The notes: generated from the letters alone by a model not told the origin. DNA of 37,845 nt from Treponema sp. UBA4307 (GCA_002394685.1 DGUP01000032.1:1-37845); one strand, 5' to 3'; positions 15,881-21,729 are shown, counted from the stretch's first letter. Numbers and translations: made by a program.

Positions 15881-16085
15881 AGACGGCCTCCTTCATTCTT
15901 GAGAATTCGGAGGCAAGCCGCCACATTTTACTTAGCGTCCATATATTTATATGCAGAGAAAGTTACAAAACTACAGGAAACTGGAAAATTTTTTGATTTT
16001 TTTGATTTTTTTGTTTTTTTTTATTTTTTTGGATTTTTAAAGCAGCACTTTATTGACGGCAGGTAAAATGTCGTATAATTTAGAA

Positions 16086-16174
16086 CAAGAGCACGGTAAG
16101 TAATTAGCGACTTCCTCCGTTGAACAATAATATGTCCGCCGAAAGTTTGTCTTAGCTTGGCGGACTTTTTTTTT
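16086..16174 (+). ncRNA. Candidate antitoxin small RNA, unit 2
   Basis: TTGACG (16053-16058)-N15-TATAAT (16074-16079), the best -10 box of the array shared with unit 6. Terminator GTCCGCC (16134-16140) / GGCGGAC (16159-16165) followed by nine T. Confidence 0.7.
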
Positions 16175-16185
16175 GTTCCCTTTTT

Positions 16186-16266
16186 TTATTTAATTAACAA
16201 AGAGAGCATGTCTATTAAGAGTTCGATAATCGCAATGATTAACATTACTTTTTCGTATCTTGTCAT
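16186..16266 (-). CDS. Holin-like type I toxin peptide, unit 2
   Basis: 26 residues, MTRYEKVMLIIAIIELLIDM then LSLLIK. Identical in sequence to the peptide of unit 4. Differs from unit 1 at positions 2, 3, 10 and 20. The GGAGGC ribosome binding site and the hiding hairpin are kept. Confidence 0.72.
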   Translation of the reverse strand: MTRYEKVMLIIAIIELLIDMLSLLIK

Positions 16267-16451
16267 AGACGGCCTCCTTCATTCTTGAGAATTCGGAGGC
16301 AAGCCACCACATTTTACTTAGCGTCCATATATTTATATGCAGAGAAAGTTACAAAACTGCAGAAAACTGGAAAACTTTTTCATTTTTTTTATTTTTTTAT
16401 CTTTAAAGCAGGAATTTATTGACGGCAGGTAAAATGTCGTGTAATTTTGAA

Positions 16452-16536
16452 CAAGAGCACGGTAAGTAATTAGCGACTGCCTCCGTAAGCTTTAATAAGA
16501 CCGCACGAAGATGTCACGCTAGGCGGGCTTGTTTTT
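16452..16536 (+). ncRNA. Candidate antitoxin small RNA, unit 3 (diverged)
   Basis: TTGACG (16419-16424)-N15-TGTAAT (16440-16445) and TGCCTCC are kept. The terminator stem has decayed (AAGACCGCA opposite GGCGGGCTT) and its T-run is interrupted, so termination may be poor. Confidence 0.45.
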
Positions 16537-16548
16537 ATGCTCTTATTT

Positions 16549-16584
16549 CTATTTAGTTAGGAAAGAGAGCAGGTCTATTACGAG
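16549..16584 (-). pseudogene. Toxin C-terminal remnant, unit 3
   Basis: Encodes only the tail LVIDLLSFLTK with a TAG stop. The start codon, ribosome binding site and promoter are gone. Confidence 0.7.
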
Positions 16585-16618
16585 GGCTGCCCCATACTTT
16601 TGGGACAGCCCCTTTTTG
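16584..16618 (+). other. IS-end-like or terminator hairpin, copy 1
   Basis: GGGCTGCCCC / GGGACAGCCC stem with one mismatch, followed by CTTTTTG. It is duplicated at 18363-18397, and the identity extends about 20 bp further to AACTGAAGCTT. It could be a terminator or the eroded end of an insertion sequence; no transposase is present. Confidence 0.45.
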
Positions 16619-16696
16619 TTTTTAACTGAAGCTTTAAGTTCATGGGCCGTAGTTTTTTGGCCTGCTGATTATTCATAAATTGAAAGTGAGACTTCT

Positions 16697-16749
16697 GGCA
16701 ATGTCTTGGCAATGTCTTGGCAATGTTCCGGCAATGTTCGGCAATGTTT
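16697..16749 (+). repeat. Five-copy minisatellite, unit GGCAATGTCTT
   Basis: Units at 16697, 16708, 16719, 16730 and 16740; the first two are identical, later ones end TCC, TC and TT. It ends just before the AlbA_2-like gene fragment. Confidence 0.8.
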
Positions 16750-17196
16750 GTTATAATGCAAAATGAATATCCACAGGGCTCTATTCCTTCAATTCGCAGA
16801 AATACAATAATTGCAGCCTGCCTTGATGTTGCCAATCTGATGGAGCGTGGAGGAACGGGCTTTCAGACTATGATTGAAAGCTATAAAGATTCATCAGAAG
16901 AAAAGCAACCGTGTGTCATGATTTATCCAGGATTCCTTGATTTAAGGCTCTTTGATAAAATATATCAGGCAGAAGATTCCTTTGTAGAGAAATCCGATTC
17001 AGAGAAAATAATTGAACTCTTAAAGGAAAGCCCAAAATCTACAAAAGAATTACAGGCTGTAACTTCTTATGGAAGTAGAAGCCGATTCCTTGAAGAAATA
17101 ATCAATCCTCTTATTGAAGATGGAAAAATTGTTAGAGAAGGTAGTTTAAGATCTCCTACAGCAGTATTTAGATGGATAGGATGTAGCATTCCCTAA
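16747..17196 (+). pseudogene. C-terminal fragment of an AlbA_2/RecG-like ATP-binding protein
   Basis: The recognisable part begins NEYPQGSIPSIRRNTIIAAC and continues LDVANLMERGGTGFQTMIE, the RNxxIAxxLxxxGLMExxGTG pattern of the HATPase_c_4 region at the end of AlbA_2 (Schlafen-like) ATP-binding proteins. A winged-helix-like tail follows (IIELLKESPKSTKELQAV ... IVREGSLRSPTAVFRWIG). The N-terminal AlbA_2 domain is missing here, and upstream in frame is only minisatellite. An N-terminal piece of such a protein lies at 18571-18708. No ribosome binding site that fits, so a broken gene is more likely than a working short one. Confidence 0.6.
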
Positions 17197-17335
17197 ACTC
17201 AGTACTTGTCACAACATACCCCTTTATTTTTTTTTAGTTAAAGGGGTATGTTAAAGGGGTATGTTAAAGGGGTATGTTAAAGGGGGAAGATGAATGACTT
17301 TACCAATAAGTATTGATTCTTTAATCAGACAGCAG
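17172..17335 (+). repeat. Duplicated segment A, copy 1
   Basis: Near-identical to 18462-18612. It spans the end of the C-terminal fragment, an inverted repeat, the 13-bp iterons and the first 14 codons of MTLPISIDSLIRQQ. The copies differ by one iteron and one substitution inside the iterons. Confidence 0.85.
17213..17289 (+). repeat. 13-bp iterons upstream of an AlbA_2 gene start, copy 1
   Basis: TTAAAGGGGTATG repeated at 17238, 17251 and 17264, then a variant TTAAAGGGGGAAG at 17277. The first unit also forms a 14-bp inverted repeat with AACATACCCCTTTA at 17213-17226. The last unit carries the Shine-Dalgarno for the ATG at 17294. Looks like an operator array; the ligand is unknown. Confidence 0.7.
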
Positions 17336-17386
17336 GCGGTACTAGATTTGTTTGCTGGATCAAATTCTGTTGCACAGTCTTTGTTA
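17294..17386 (+). pseudogene. Chimeric gene start: AlbA_2 N-terminus joined to a second fragment
   Basis: Fourteen codons MTLPISIDSLIRQQ of the AlbA_2-type protein run straight into AVLDLFAGSNSVAQSL, which resembles the SAM-binding loop of a DNA methyltransferase, and then into repeat-unit sequence. The methyltransferase resemblance covers only about 16 residues and is tentative. Clearly a recombination product. Confidence 0.4.
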
Positions 17387-17486
17387 CAAAACTGCAGAAA
17401 ACTGGAAAATTTTTTGATTTTTTTTGTTTTTTTATCTTTAAAGCAGGAATTGATTGACGGAAGTAAAGAAGTCGTGTAATTTGGAA

Positions 17487-17574
17487 CAAGAGGACGCTAA
17501 GTAATTAGCGACTTCCTCCGTTGAACAATAATATGTCCGCCGAAAGTTTGTCTTAGCTTGGCGGACTTTTTTTT
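17487..17574 (+). ncRNA. Candidate antitoxin small RNA, unit 4
   Basis: TTGACG (17454-17459)-N15-TGTAAT (17475-17480). The perfect 5' hairpin is kept; the anti-Shine-Dalgarno is TTCCTCC. Terminator GTCCGCC (17535-17541) / GGCGGAC (17560-17566), eight T. Confidence 0.7.
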
Positions 17575-17585
17575 GTTCCCTTTTT

Positions 17586-17666
17586 TTATTTAATTAACAA
17601 AGAGAGCATGTCTATTAAGAGTTCGATAATCGCAATGATTAACATTACTTTTTCGTATCTTGTCAT
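17586..17666 (-). CDS. Holin-like type I toxin peptide, unit 4
   Basis: 26 residues, identical at nucleotide level to the toxin of unit 2. GGAGGC ribosome binding site and leader hairpin kept. Confidence 0.72.
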   Translation of the reverse strand: MTRYEKVMLIIAIIELLIDMLSLLIK

Positions 17667-17851
17667 AGACGGCCTCCTTCATTTTTGAGAATTCGGAGGC
17701 AAGCCGCCACATTTTACTTAGCGTCCATATATTTATATGCAGAGAAAGTTACAAAACTGCAGGAAACTGGAAAATTTTTTGATTTTTTTTATTTTTTTAT
17801 CTTTAAAGCAGGAATTTATTGACGGAAGTAAAGATGTCGTGTAATTTGGAA

Positions 17852-17936
17852 CAAGAGGACGCTAAGTAATTAGCGACTGCCTCCGTAGAACTATATAAGT
17901 CCGCCGAAAGTTTGTCACACTAGGCGGGCTTTTTTT
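17852..17936 (+). ncRNA. Candidate antitoxin small RNA, unit 5
   Basis: TTGACG (17819-17824)-N15-TGTAAT (17840-17845). 5' hairpin and TGCCTCC present. Terminator stem 17898-17905 with 17923-17930, then a T-run to 17936. Confidence 0.68.
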
Positions 17937-17952
17937 CATTTGCTCTTTCTTT

Positions 17953-18033
17953 TTATTTAATTAACAAAGAGAGCAAGTCTATAATTATTCCGATAATCGC
18001 AATGATTAACATTACTTTTTCGTATTTTGTCAT
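17953..18033 (-). CDS. Holin-like type I toxin peptide, unit 5
   Basis: 26 residues, MTKYEKVMLIIAIIGIIIDL then LSLLIK. The membrane core changed from IELLID to IGIIID, removing the one acidic residue in mid-helix but keeping hydrophobicity and length. This suggests selection on the peptide rather than decay. Confidence 0.7.
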   Translation of the reverse strand: MTKYEKVMLIIAIIGIIIDLLSLLIK

Positions 18034-18229
18034 AGACGGCCTCCTTCATTCATGAGAATTCGGAGGCAAGCCGCCACATTTTACTTAGCGTCCATATATT
18101 TATATGCAGAGAAAGTTACAAAACTGCAGGAAACTGGAATATTTTTTGATTTTTTTTGTTTTTCTTATTTTTTTGGATTTTTAAAGTAGCACTTTATTGA
18201 CGGCAGGAAAAATGTCGTATAATTTAGAA

Positions 18230-18315
18230 CAAGAGGACGCTAAGTAATTAGCGACTTCCTCCGTAGAGCTATTATAAGCCCGCCGAAAGTCTGTCTACTT
18301 GGCGGGCTTTTTTTT
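18230..18315 (+). ncRNA. Candidate antitoxin small RNA, unit 6
   Basis: TTGACG (18197-18202)-N15-TATAAT (18218-18223). 5' hairpin intact; anti-Shine-Dalgarno TTCCTCC. Terminator AAGCCCGCC (18276-18284) / GGCGGGCTT (18301-18309) with eight T: both sides have changed relative to units 1, 2 and 4, and pairing is maintained. Confidence 0.65.
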
Positions 18316-18327
18316 CTTACTCTTTTT

Positions 18328-18363
18328 CTATTTAATTAGGAAAGAGAGCAGGTCTATTACGAG
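18328..18363 (-). pseudogene. Toxin C-terminal remnant, unit 6
   Basis: Encodes LVIDLLSFLIK with TAG stop; no start codon. Near-identical to the unit 3 remnant. Confidence 0.7.
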
Positions 18364-18397
18364 GGCTGCCCCATACTTTTGGGACAGCCCCTTTTTG
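18363..18397 (+). other. IS-end-like or terminator hairpin, copy 2
   Basis: Same GGGCTGCCCC / GGGACAGCCC hairpin as at 16584-16618. After AACTGAAGCTT the two copies diverge; the next 50 bp here (18414-18460) show nothing I recognise. Confidence 0.45.
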
Positions 18398-18461
18398 TTT
18401 TTAACTGAAGCTTACTGAACCTCAATAGACAAATAAGACCAAAAATAGTGGTATTCAGCCC

Positions 18462-18612
18462 ATGGATAGGATGTAGCATTCCCTAAACTCAGTACTTGTC
18501 ACAACATACCCCTTTATTTTTTTTTAGTTAAAGGGGTAGGTTAAAGGGGTATGTTAAAGGGGGAAGATGAATGACTTTACCAATAAGTATTGATTCTTTA
18601 ATCAGACAGCAG
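18462..18612 (+). repeat. Duplicated segment A, copy 2
   Basis: Second copy of 17172-17335, including the inverted repeat (from 18503), three iterons (18528, 18541, 18554; one fewer than copy 1, first unit with GTAGG) and the MTLPISIDSLIRQQ start. Confidence 0.85.
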
Positions 18613-18708
18613 ATTGTGGAAAACTCTCGCATTGATTATAAAAGAGACTGGAATCCAGAAGATATTGTTCATTCCATCTTTGTCATAGACGGCCTCCTTC
18701 ATTCTTGA
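18571..18708 (+). pseudogene. N-terminal fragment of an AlbA_2/RecG-like ATP-binding protein
   Basis: MTLPISIDSLIRQQ continues IVENSRIDYKRDWNPEDIVH, the E-x-x-R-x-(D/E)-Y/F-K motif and WNPE that open the AlbA_2 domain. After HSI the frame runs into array-unit sequence and stops at 18706-18708. GGGGGAAG in the last iteron is its ribosome binding site. Together with 16747-17196 it gives the two ends of one gene family, in the wrong order. Confidence 0.6.
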
Positions 18709-18746
18709 GAATTCGGGGGCAAGCCGCCACATTTTACTTAGCGTCC
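18677..18746 (-). repeat. Array unit 7 remnant (toxin leader only)
   Basis: Carries the toxin start codon (18686), GGAGGC site and leader down to GGACGC, but the codons after ATGACAAAG are lost. The anti-Shine-Dalgarno has mutated to GCCCCC, so the hiding hairpin is weaker. No promoter remains. Confidence 0.7.
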
Positions 18747-18780
18747 TTTTTTTTAATTATAAAGAACATTTATCTTTAAA

Positions 18781-18817
18781 CAAAAAAAGCTTCCGAACCT
18801 TTTACGTGTCCGGAAGC
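18781..18817 (-). terminator. Terminator of the 18847-19608 lipoprotein gene
   Basis: Stem GCTTCCG (18789-18795) / CGGAAGC (18811-18817) with an A-run at 18782-18788 that is the U-run on the minus strand; T-rich on the other side too. Confidence 0.8.
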
Positions 18818-18846
18818 CTTTTTGTTGTAAGTCTTAGAACTAAGAA

Positions 18847-19608
18847 TTACTCAGATTCACCTGCTTCATCAGAACCTTCAATTTTATTGAGGATTTCTGA
18901 AAGAACGCTTGTTGTTCCCTGGAGGTTAAAGCTGCGGCTTGCAACTTCCCAAGAGCAGTTTACTTTTGCAGTAGCAGTCATTTTTGTGTAACCCTTGATA
19001 AAGTTCTGACCACCTAATTCAAAGTCAAACTTTTCAACATCATCATCTTCATCACAAGTATGAGTTGCAATACCTGATAAGAAAGCAATAACATCCTGTG
19101 TATCATCTGGTTCGTCTACTGTATAAAAATCCTTAACTGCTGCATATGCATCAGCAGCTGTACTACAAAGCCATGCCTGTCCTAAAGCATTTGCCTGATC
19201 TTCTGAAACATTATCAAATCCAAGTCTATATGTAAGAATGAGAGTTCCCTTTGTATAGTTGGAATTGTCTTTCAAATCATAAGTACCAAGCCAGAAAGTA
19301 TGAGCTTTAATAGCACCATCTTTTGAGCGTACCTTATACTGATAGAACTTCTGACCTGCATTAAACACTTTTTCTGATGTACCATCAAAGTACATTGTAA
19401 TATCAACAGTTGATCCTATCGAACCACTTCTATCTGTTCCATCAGATCTAGAATCTGAAGCTTGCAATAAATTGTCATTTGTTACTGTGTAGTTAGCTTC
19501 CCATGTACCAAAGAAGTCGTCCTTACCCAATCCGTCACAAGATGTAAAAGCAAGTGATGCTGCTACAATAAGTCCAGCAGCTACTGCTGCTAATTTAGTC
19601 ATTTTCAT
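18847..19608 (-). CDS. Lipoprotein of unknown function
   Basis: 253 residues. A lipoprotein signal ends FTSC at Cys24. The mature start DGLGKDDFFGTWEANYTV resembles the opening of lipocalin-like domains (FxGTWxxxY), and the following predicted strands (DITMYFDGTSEKVF, YKVRSKDGAIKAHTFWLGTY, KGTLILTYRLGF) fit a small barrel, but I cannot name the family. AGGAG lies before the ATG, and a good promoter lies 60 nt upstream. Confidence 0.75.
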   Translation of the reverse strand: MKMTKLAAVAAGLIVAASLAFTSCDGLGKDDFFGTWEANYTVTNDNLLQASDSRSDGTDRSGSIGSTVDITMYFDGTSEKVFNAGQKFYQYKVRSKDGAIKAHTFWLGTYDLKDNSNYTKGTLILTYRLGFDNVSEDQANALGQAWLCSTAADAYAAVKDFYTVDEPDDTQDVIAFLSGIATHTCDEDDDVEKFDFELGGQNFIKGYTKMTATAKVNCSWEVASRSFNLQGTTSVLSEILNKIEGSDEAGESE

Positions 19609-19669
19609 AAGATAAATCTCCTAATATAAAAATGTTGTTTGTCCCAAGGCCTACAGCCTTATTGCATAA

Positions 19670-19698
19670 ATTATAATTCTACACTTTTCTAAAATCAA
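19670..19698 (-). promoter_or_regulatory. Promoter of the 18847-19608 gene
   Basis: On the minus strand TTGATT (19698-19693), 17-bp spacer, TATAAT (19675-19670). Expected start near 19663, giving a leader of about 55 nt with a small AAGGC/GCCTT hairpin. Confidence 0.65.
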
Positions 19699-19739
19699 GG
19701 TAAAAACCTAAATTTAGAAAACTTTAAGAAATCCAATAA

Positions 19740-19784
19740 TAAAAAAAATCCCCAAAAGCCCTGTTTTTTAGAGCCTTTGGAGAT
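19740..19784 (-). terminator. Terminator of the GH5 gene
   Basis: ATCTCCAAAGGC (minus strand, 19784-19773) pairs with GCTTTTGGGGAT (19759-19748), followed by eight T on that strand. Confidence 0.75.
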
Positions 19785-19799
19785 TTTATGACTCAGAGA

Positions 19800-21596
19800 T
19801 TATTCAGGAAGTTTGTACTCAAAGGTGATTTCCAGAGTCTTCATTTCCTGAAGGATTGCGGCATCCTGCTGAACAATTGTAGGGCGCTTGCGGTCCATTG
19901 AACCATCAAAACTGCGGGCTTCTGCAGGAGGCTCGGATACCCATTCATTGTAAATGTTGTAACGGGTACACTTTCCATCATCAGAAGCAGTATAGCCTTT
20001 TGACGGCAGACGGTAATTTTCTCCGTTAACCTTAAACTCCTTAATCTGAATACAATATCCAGGGAATAGCAGTTCACCGTTTGAAATACCGATTGCAGAG
20101 AAAGCAAAACTGCGGGCAAATCCGGCTTCAGTTCCTGTAAAGTCAAGGGCAACAGTGTAAGTACCAGGTCCGGTAATTTCTACATCAGTTGGAATAAGTC
20201 CTTCAGATCTTGTATCCGGATCATATATGTCACCAACAGAATATGTAAGTGACCAGTCCTGGCTGTTGTACATAATCCAGGCAACAGAACGGTCAGTTGC
20301 ACCAACCAGCTCATTGTCAGAAATCATTTCAGGGGCATCATCATAGCGGTCCAGGGTTCTGTTATAAGCTTCTTTCCTCCATTCCTCTTCATCATAAGCA
20401 AGAAGGGCTTCATAACTGCGGGACTTGTAGAAGTCAGTCATTTCCTGGAACTTGAAACCAGTCTTGCGGTCAAACATTCCCCACTCACCAGTATCCCACA
20501 TAACAGGAACATAATTGTAGTAGTCACAGTTGTCCAGGAAGTTTTCATGCCAGTCCATGTTTCCATCTTTTAATGTACCGTCTGACCTGAGTCCGGTGCC
20601 GTATTCACCAATGATTACACCGTAGCCTGCATCAACAAAGCGGGAAAGTTTTTCCATATTGTTATTCATTTCACCAACTTCACGAACAGTTCCCCAGTGA
20701 GTTACACTTGAACCGCCGCAATATCCCCATGGAGTATAGTAGTGAACTGAAACAAAAAGCTTGTCTTTAGCAGAATCCTTTGGCATTACAAAACGATCAT
20801 CGCAGGTCATTCCAACATCAGTGTTGTATCCTGGAATAAGAAGGAAGCGCTGGCTGTTGTTACCGCCGGTCTTACGAACAACATCAACAAATTTCTGATT
20901 GATTTTATTTGCAACTTCATAGATTTCATCGCCTTTAAGGGAACCTGAATCCGGTACTGCAAAAACATCGTTGAGGCGGTTTCCGATTTCTTCATTTCCA
21001 CCTTCAAAAATTACCTTTTCAGAATAATTCTTAAAGCGAACAGCCAGCTGTGTCCACATTGCCTCGTAAAGTTTCCAGGCTTCAGCGCGGGTTGCTTCAG
21101 AAGCAGAACCGAACATTCCCCACCAGTCGCCGTCCCAGTGGTCATTGAAAATTACATAAAGTCCTGCATCCAGAGCGTAGTTTACAACTTCTTCCACTCT
21201 ATCAATATAATCAGTACCGATTACATAATTTTTATTTTTCCAATCCATTGCATTTGTCCATGCAACAGGAATACGAATTGTGTCAAAACCTGATTCCTTG
21301 TAGAGCTTCATCAATTCAGGAGTTGTTACAGGCTGACCCCAGAAGGTTTCATATTCTTTTGGATCTTTGCCAAGTCCCAGTTCTTCGGCTCCAAAAGCTT
21401 CCAATGTGTTACTAAGGTTAATTCCGTTACCCATTTTTTTGGAAAGCTCAAGAGCTGTAATTGAAGAGTCAAAAGGCTGTGGCTGAGTTACGATTTTGCT
21501 GGAGGTGTCAGGAAGTTTGCCCTTGCACTGAGTAAAGAGGCCCAGTGCAAAAACCAGTCCTGCCGCTGCAAAAATTACTTTTTTTGTGGATTTCAT
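19800..21596 (-). CDS. Secreted GH5 family glycoside hydrolase (endoglucanase-like)
   Basis: 598 residues. The N-terminus is a signal with FTQC at Cys24, a possible lipobox though Gln at -1 is unusual. The GH5 barrel spans about residues 50-400: MGNGINLSNTLEAFGAE, SGFDTIRIPVAW, VIFNDHWDGDWW, the acid/base in VIFEGGNEEIGNRL (Glu202, in NEE rather than the common NEP), SVHYYTPWGY, and the nucleophile Glu331 in VIIGEYGTGL. The C-terminal 170 residues form a beta-rich module that looks like a carbohydrate-binding domain. It probably cuts beta-1,4-glucan or a related plant polysaccharide outside the cell. AAAGGAG precedes the ATG. Single gene. Confidence 0.9.
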   Translation of the reverse strand: MKSTKKVIFAAAGLVFALGLFTQCKGKLPDTSSKIVTQPQPFDSSITALELSKKMGNGINLSNTLEAFGAEELGLGKDPKEYETFWGQPVTTPELMKLYKESGFDTIRIPVAWTNAMDWKNKNYVIGTDYIDRVEEVVNYALDAGLYVIFNDHWDGDWWGMFGSASEATRAEAWKLYEAMWTQLAVRFKNYSEKVIFEGGNEEIGNRLNDVFAVPDSGSLKGDEIYEVANKINQKFVDVVRKTGGNNSQRFLLIPGYNTDVGMTCDDRFVMPKDSAKDKLFVSVHYYTPWGYCGGSSVTHWGTVREVGEMNNNMEKLSRFVDAGYGVIIGEYGTGLRSDGTLKDGNMDWHENFLDNCDYYNYVPVMWDTGEWGMFDRKTGFKFQEMTDFYKSRSYEALLAYDEEEWRKEAYNRTLDRYDDAPEMISDNELVGATDRSVAWIMYNSQDWSLTYSVGDIYDPDTRSEGLIPTDVEITGPGTYTVALDFTGTEAGFARSFAFSAIGISNGELLFPGYCIQIKEFKVNGENYRLPSKGYTASDDGKCTRYNIYNEWVSEPPAEARSFDGSMDRKRPTIVQQDAAILQEMKTLEITFEYKLPE

Positions 21597-21613
21597 TTGT
21601 TTCTCCTTTGATT

Positions 21614-21619
21614 ATTATA
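21614..21619 (-). promoter_or_regulatory. Possible -10 box of the GH5 gene
   Basis: TATAAT on the minus strand, 17 nt ahead of the ATG, between the start of the transcript and the AAAGGAG site. No convincing -35 box. The rest of 21620-21730 shows nothing I recognise. Confidence 0.3.
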
Positions 21620-21729
21620 AAGACAATGGTAAGACGGGAGTTTTTAAAAAGAAACATGCGTTTTTTTTAGATTTTTCTTTGAAAAATTTTATTTTTAGAC
21701 GGGCAGATTGTAAGATGAGATTCTTCTAT

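Larger units (their letters stand above)
15651..15990. repeat. Array unit 1 (complete toxin / small-RNA element)
   Basis: Runs from AAAGCAGGAATTTATTGACGG to GTTACAAAACTACAGGAAACTGG. The ends carry an inverted module: GGACGCTAAGTAA...GCCTCCG at 15703-15731 and its complement at 15908-15940. Separated from unit 2 by a T-rich spacer of about 48 bp. Units are about 340 bp long. Confidence 0.85.
16039..16375. repeat. Array unit 2 (complete)
   Basis: Same architecture as unit 1. The small-RNA 5' hairpin is weakened here (CGGTAA opposite TTAGCG), and the anti-Shine-Dalgarno reads TTCCTCC instead of TGCCTCC. Confidence 0.85.
16405..16584. repeat. Array unit 3 (truncated at the toxin C-terminal third)
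   Basis: The left half, with the small-RNA gene, is present. Homology stops inside the toxin at the junction TATTACGAG followed by a hairpin sequence unrelated to the unit. Unit 6 is broken at the identical junction, so one break was later duplicated. Confidence 0.8.
17440..17775. repeat. Array unit 4 (complete)
   Basis: Very close to unit 2 across the terminator and toxin. A remnant of a preceding unit's right end (GTTACAAAACTGCAG, 17382 onward) abuts it on the left. Confidence 0.85.
17805..18140. repeat. Array unit 5 (complete, diverged)
   Basis: Same layout. The terminator pairs GTCCGCC with GGCGGGC through a G-U pair, intermediate between units 1/2/4 and unit 6. The linker after CCTCCG is shortened (TAGAACTATATAA). 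Confidence 0.85.
18183..18363. repeat. Array unit 6 (truncated like unit 3)
   Basis: Left half intact; broken in the toxin at the same TATTACGAG junction as unit 3. Confidence 0.8.

Noticed and set aside
16578..16835. 85-residue minus-strand ORF
   Set aside because: It runs through the hairpin, the minisatellite and the antisense of the AlbA_2 fragment; no ribosome binding site and no protein-like pattern.
16584..17386. Complete insertion sequence
   Set aside because: The hairpin resembles some IS ends, but there is no transposase, no matching inverted end and no target duplication.
15651..18140. CRISPR array
   Set aside because: The repeats are about 340 bp, contain promoters, ORFs and terminators, and have no short-repeat/spacer periodicity.
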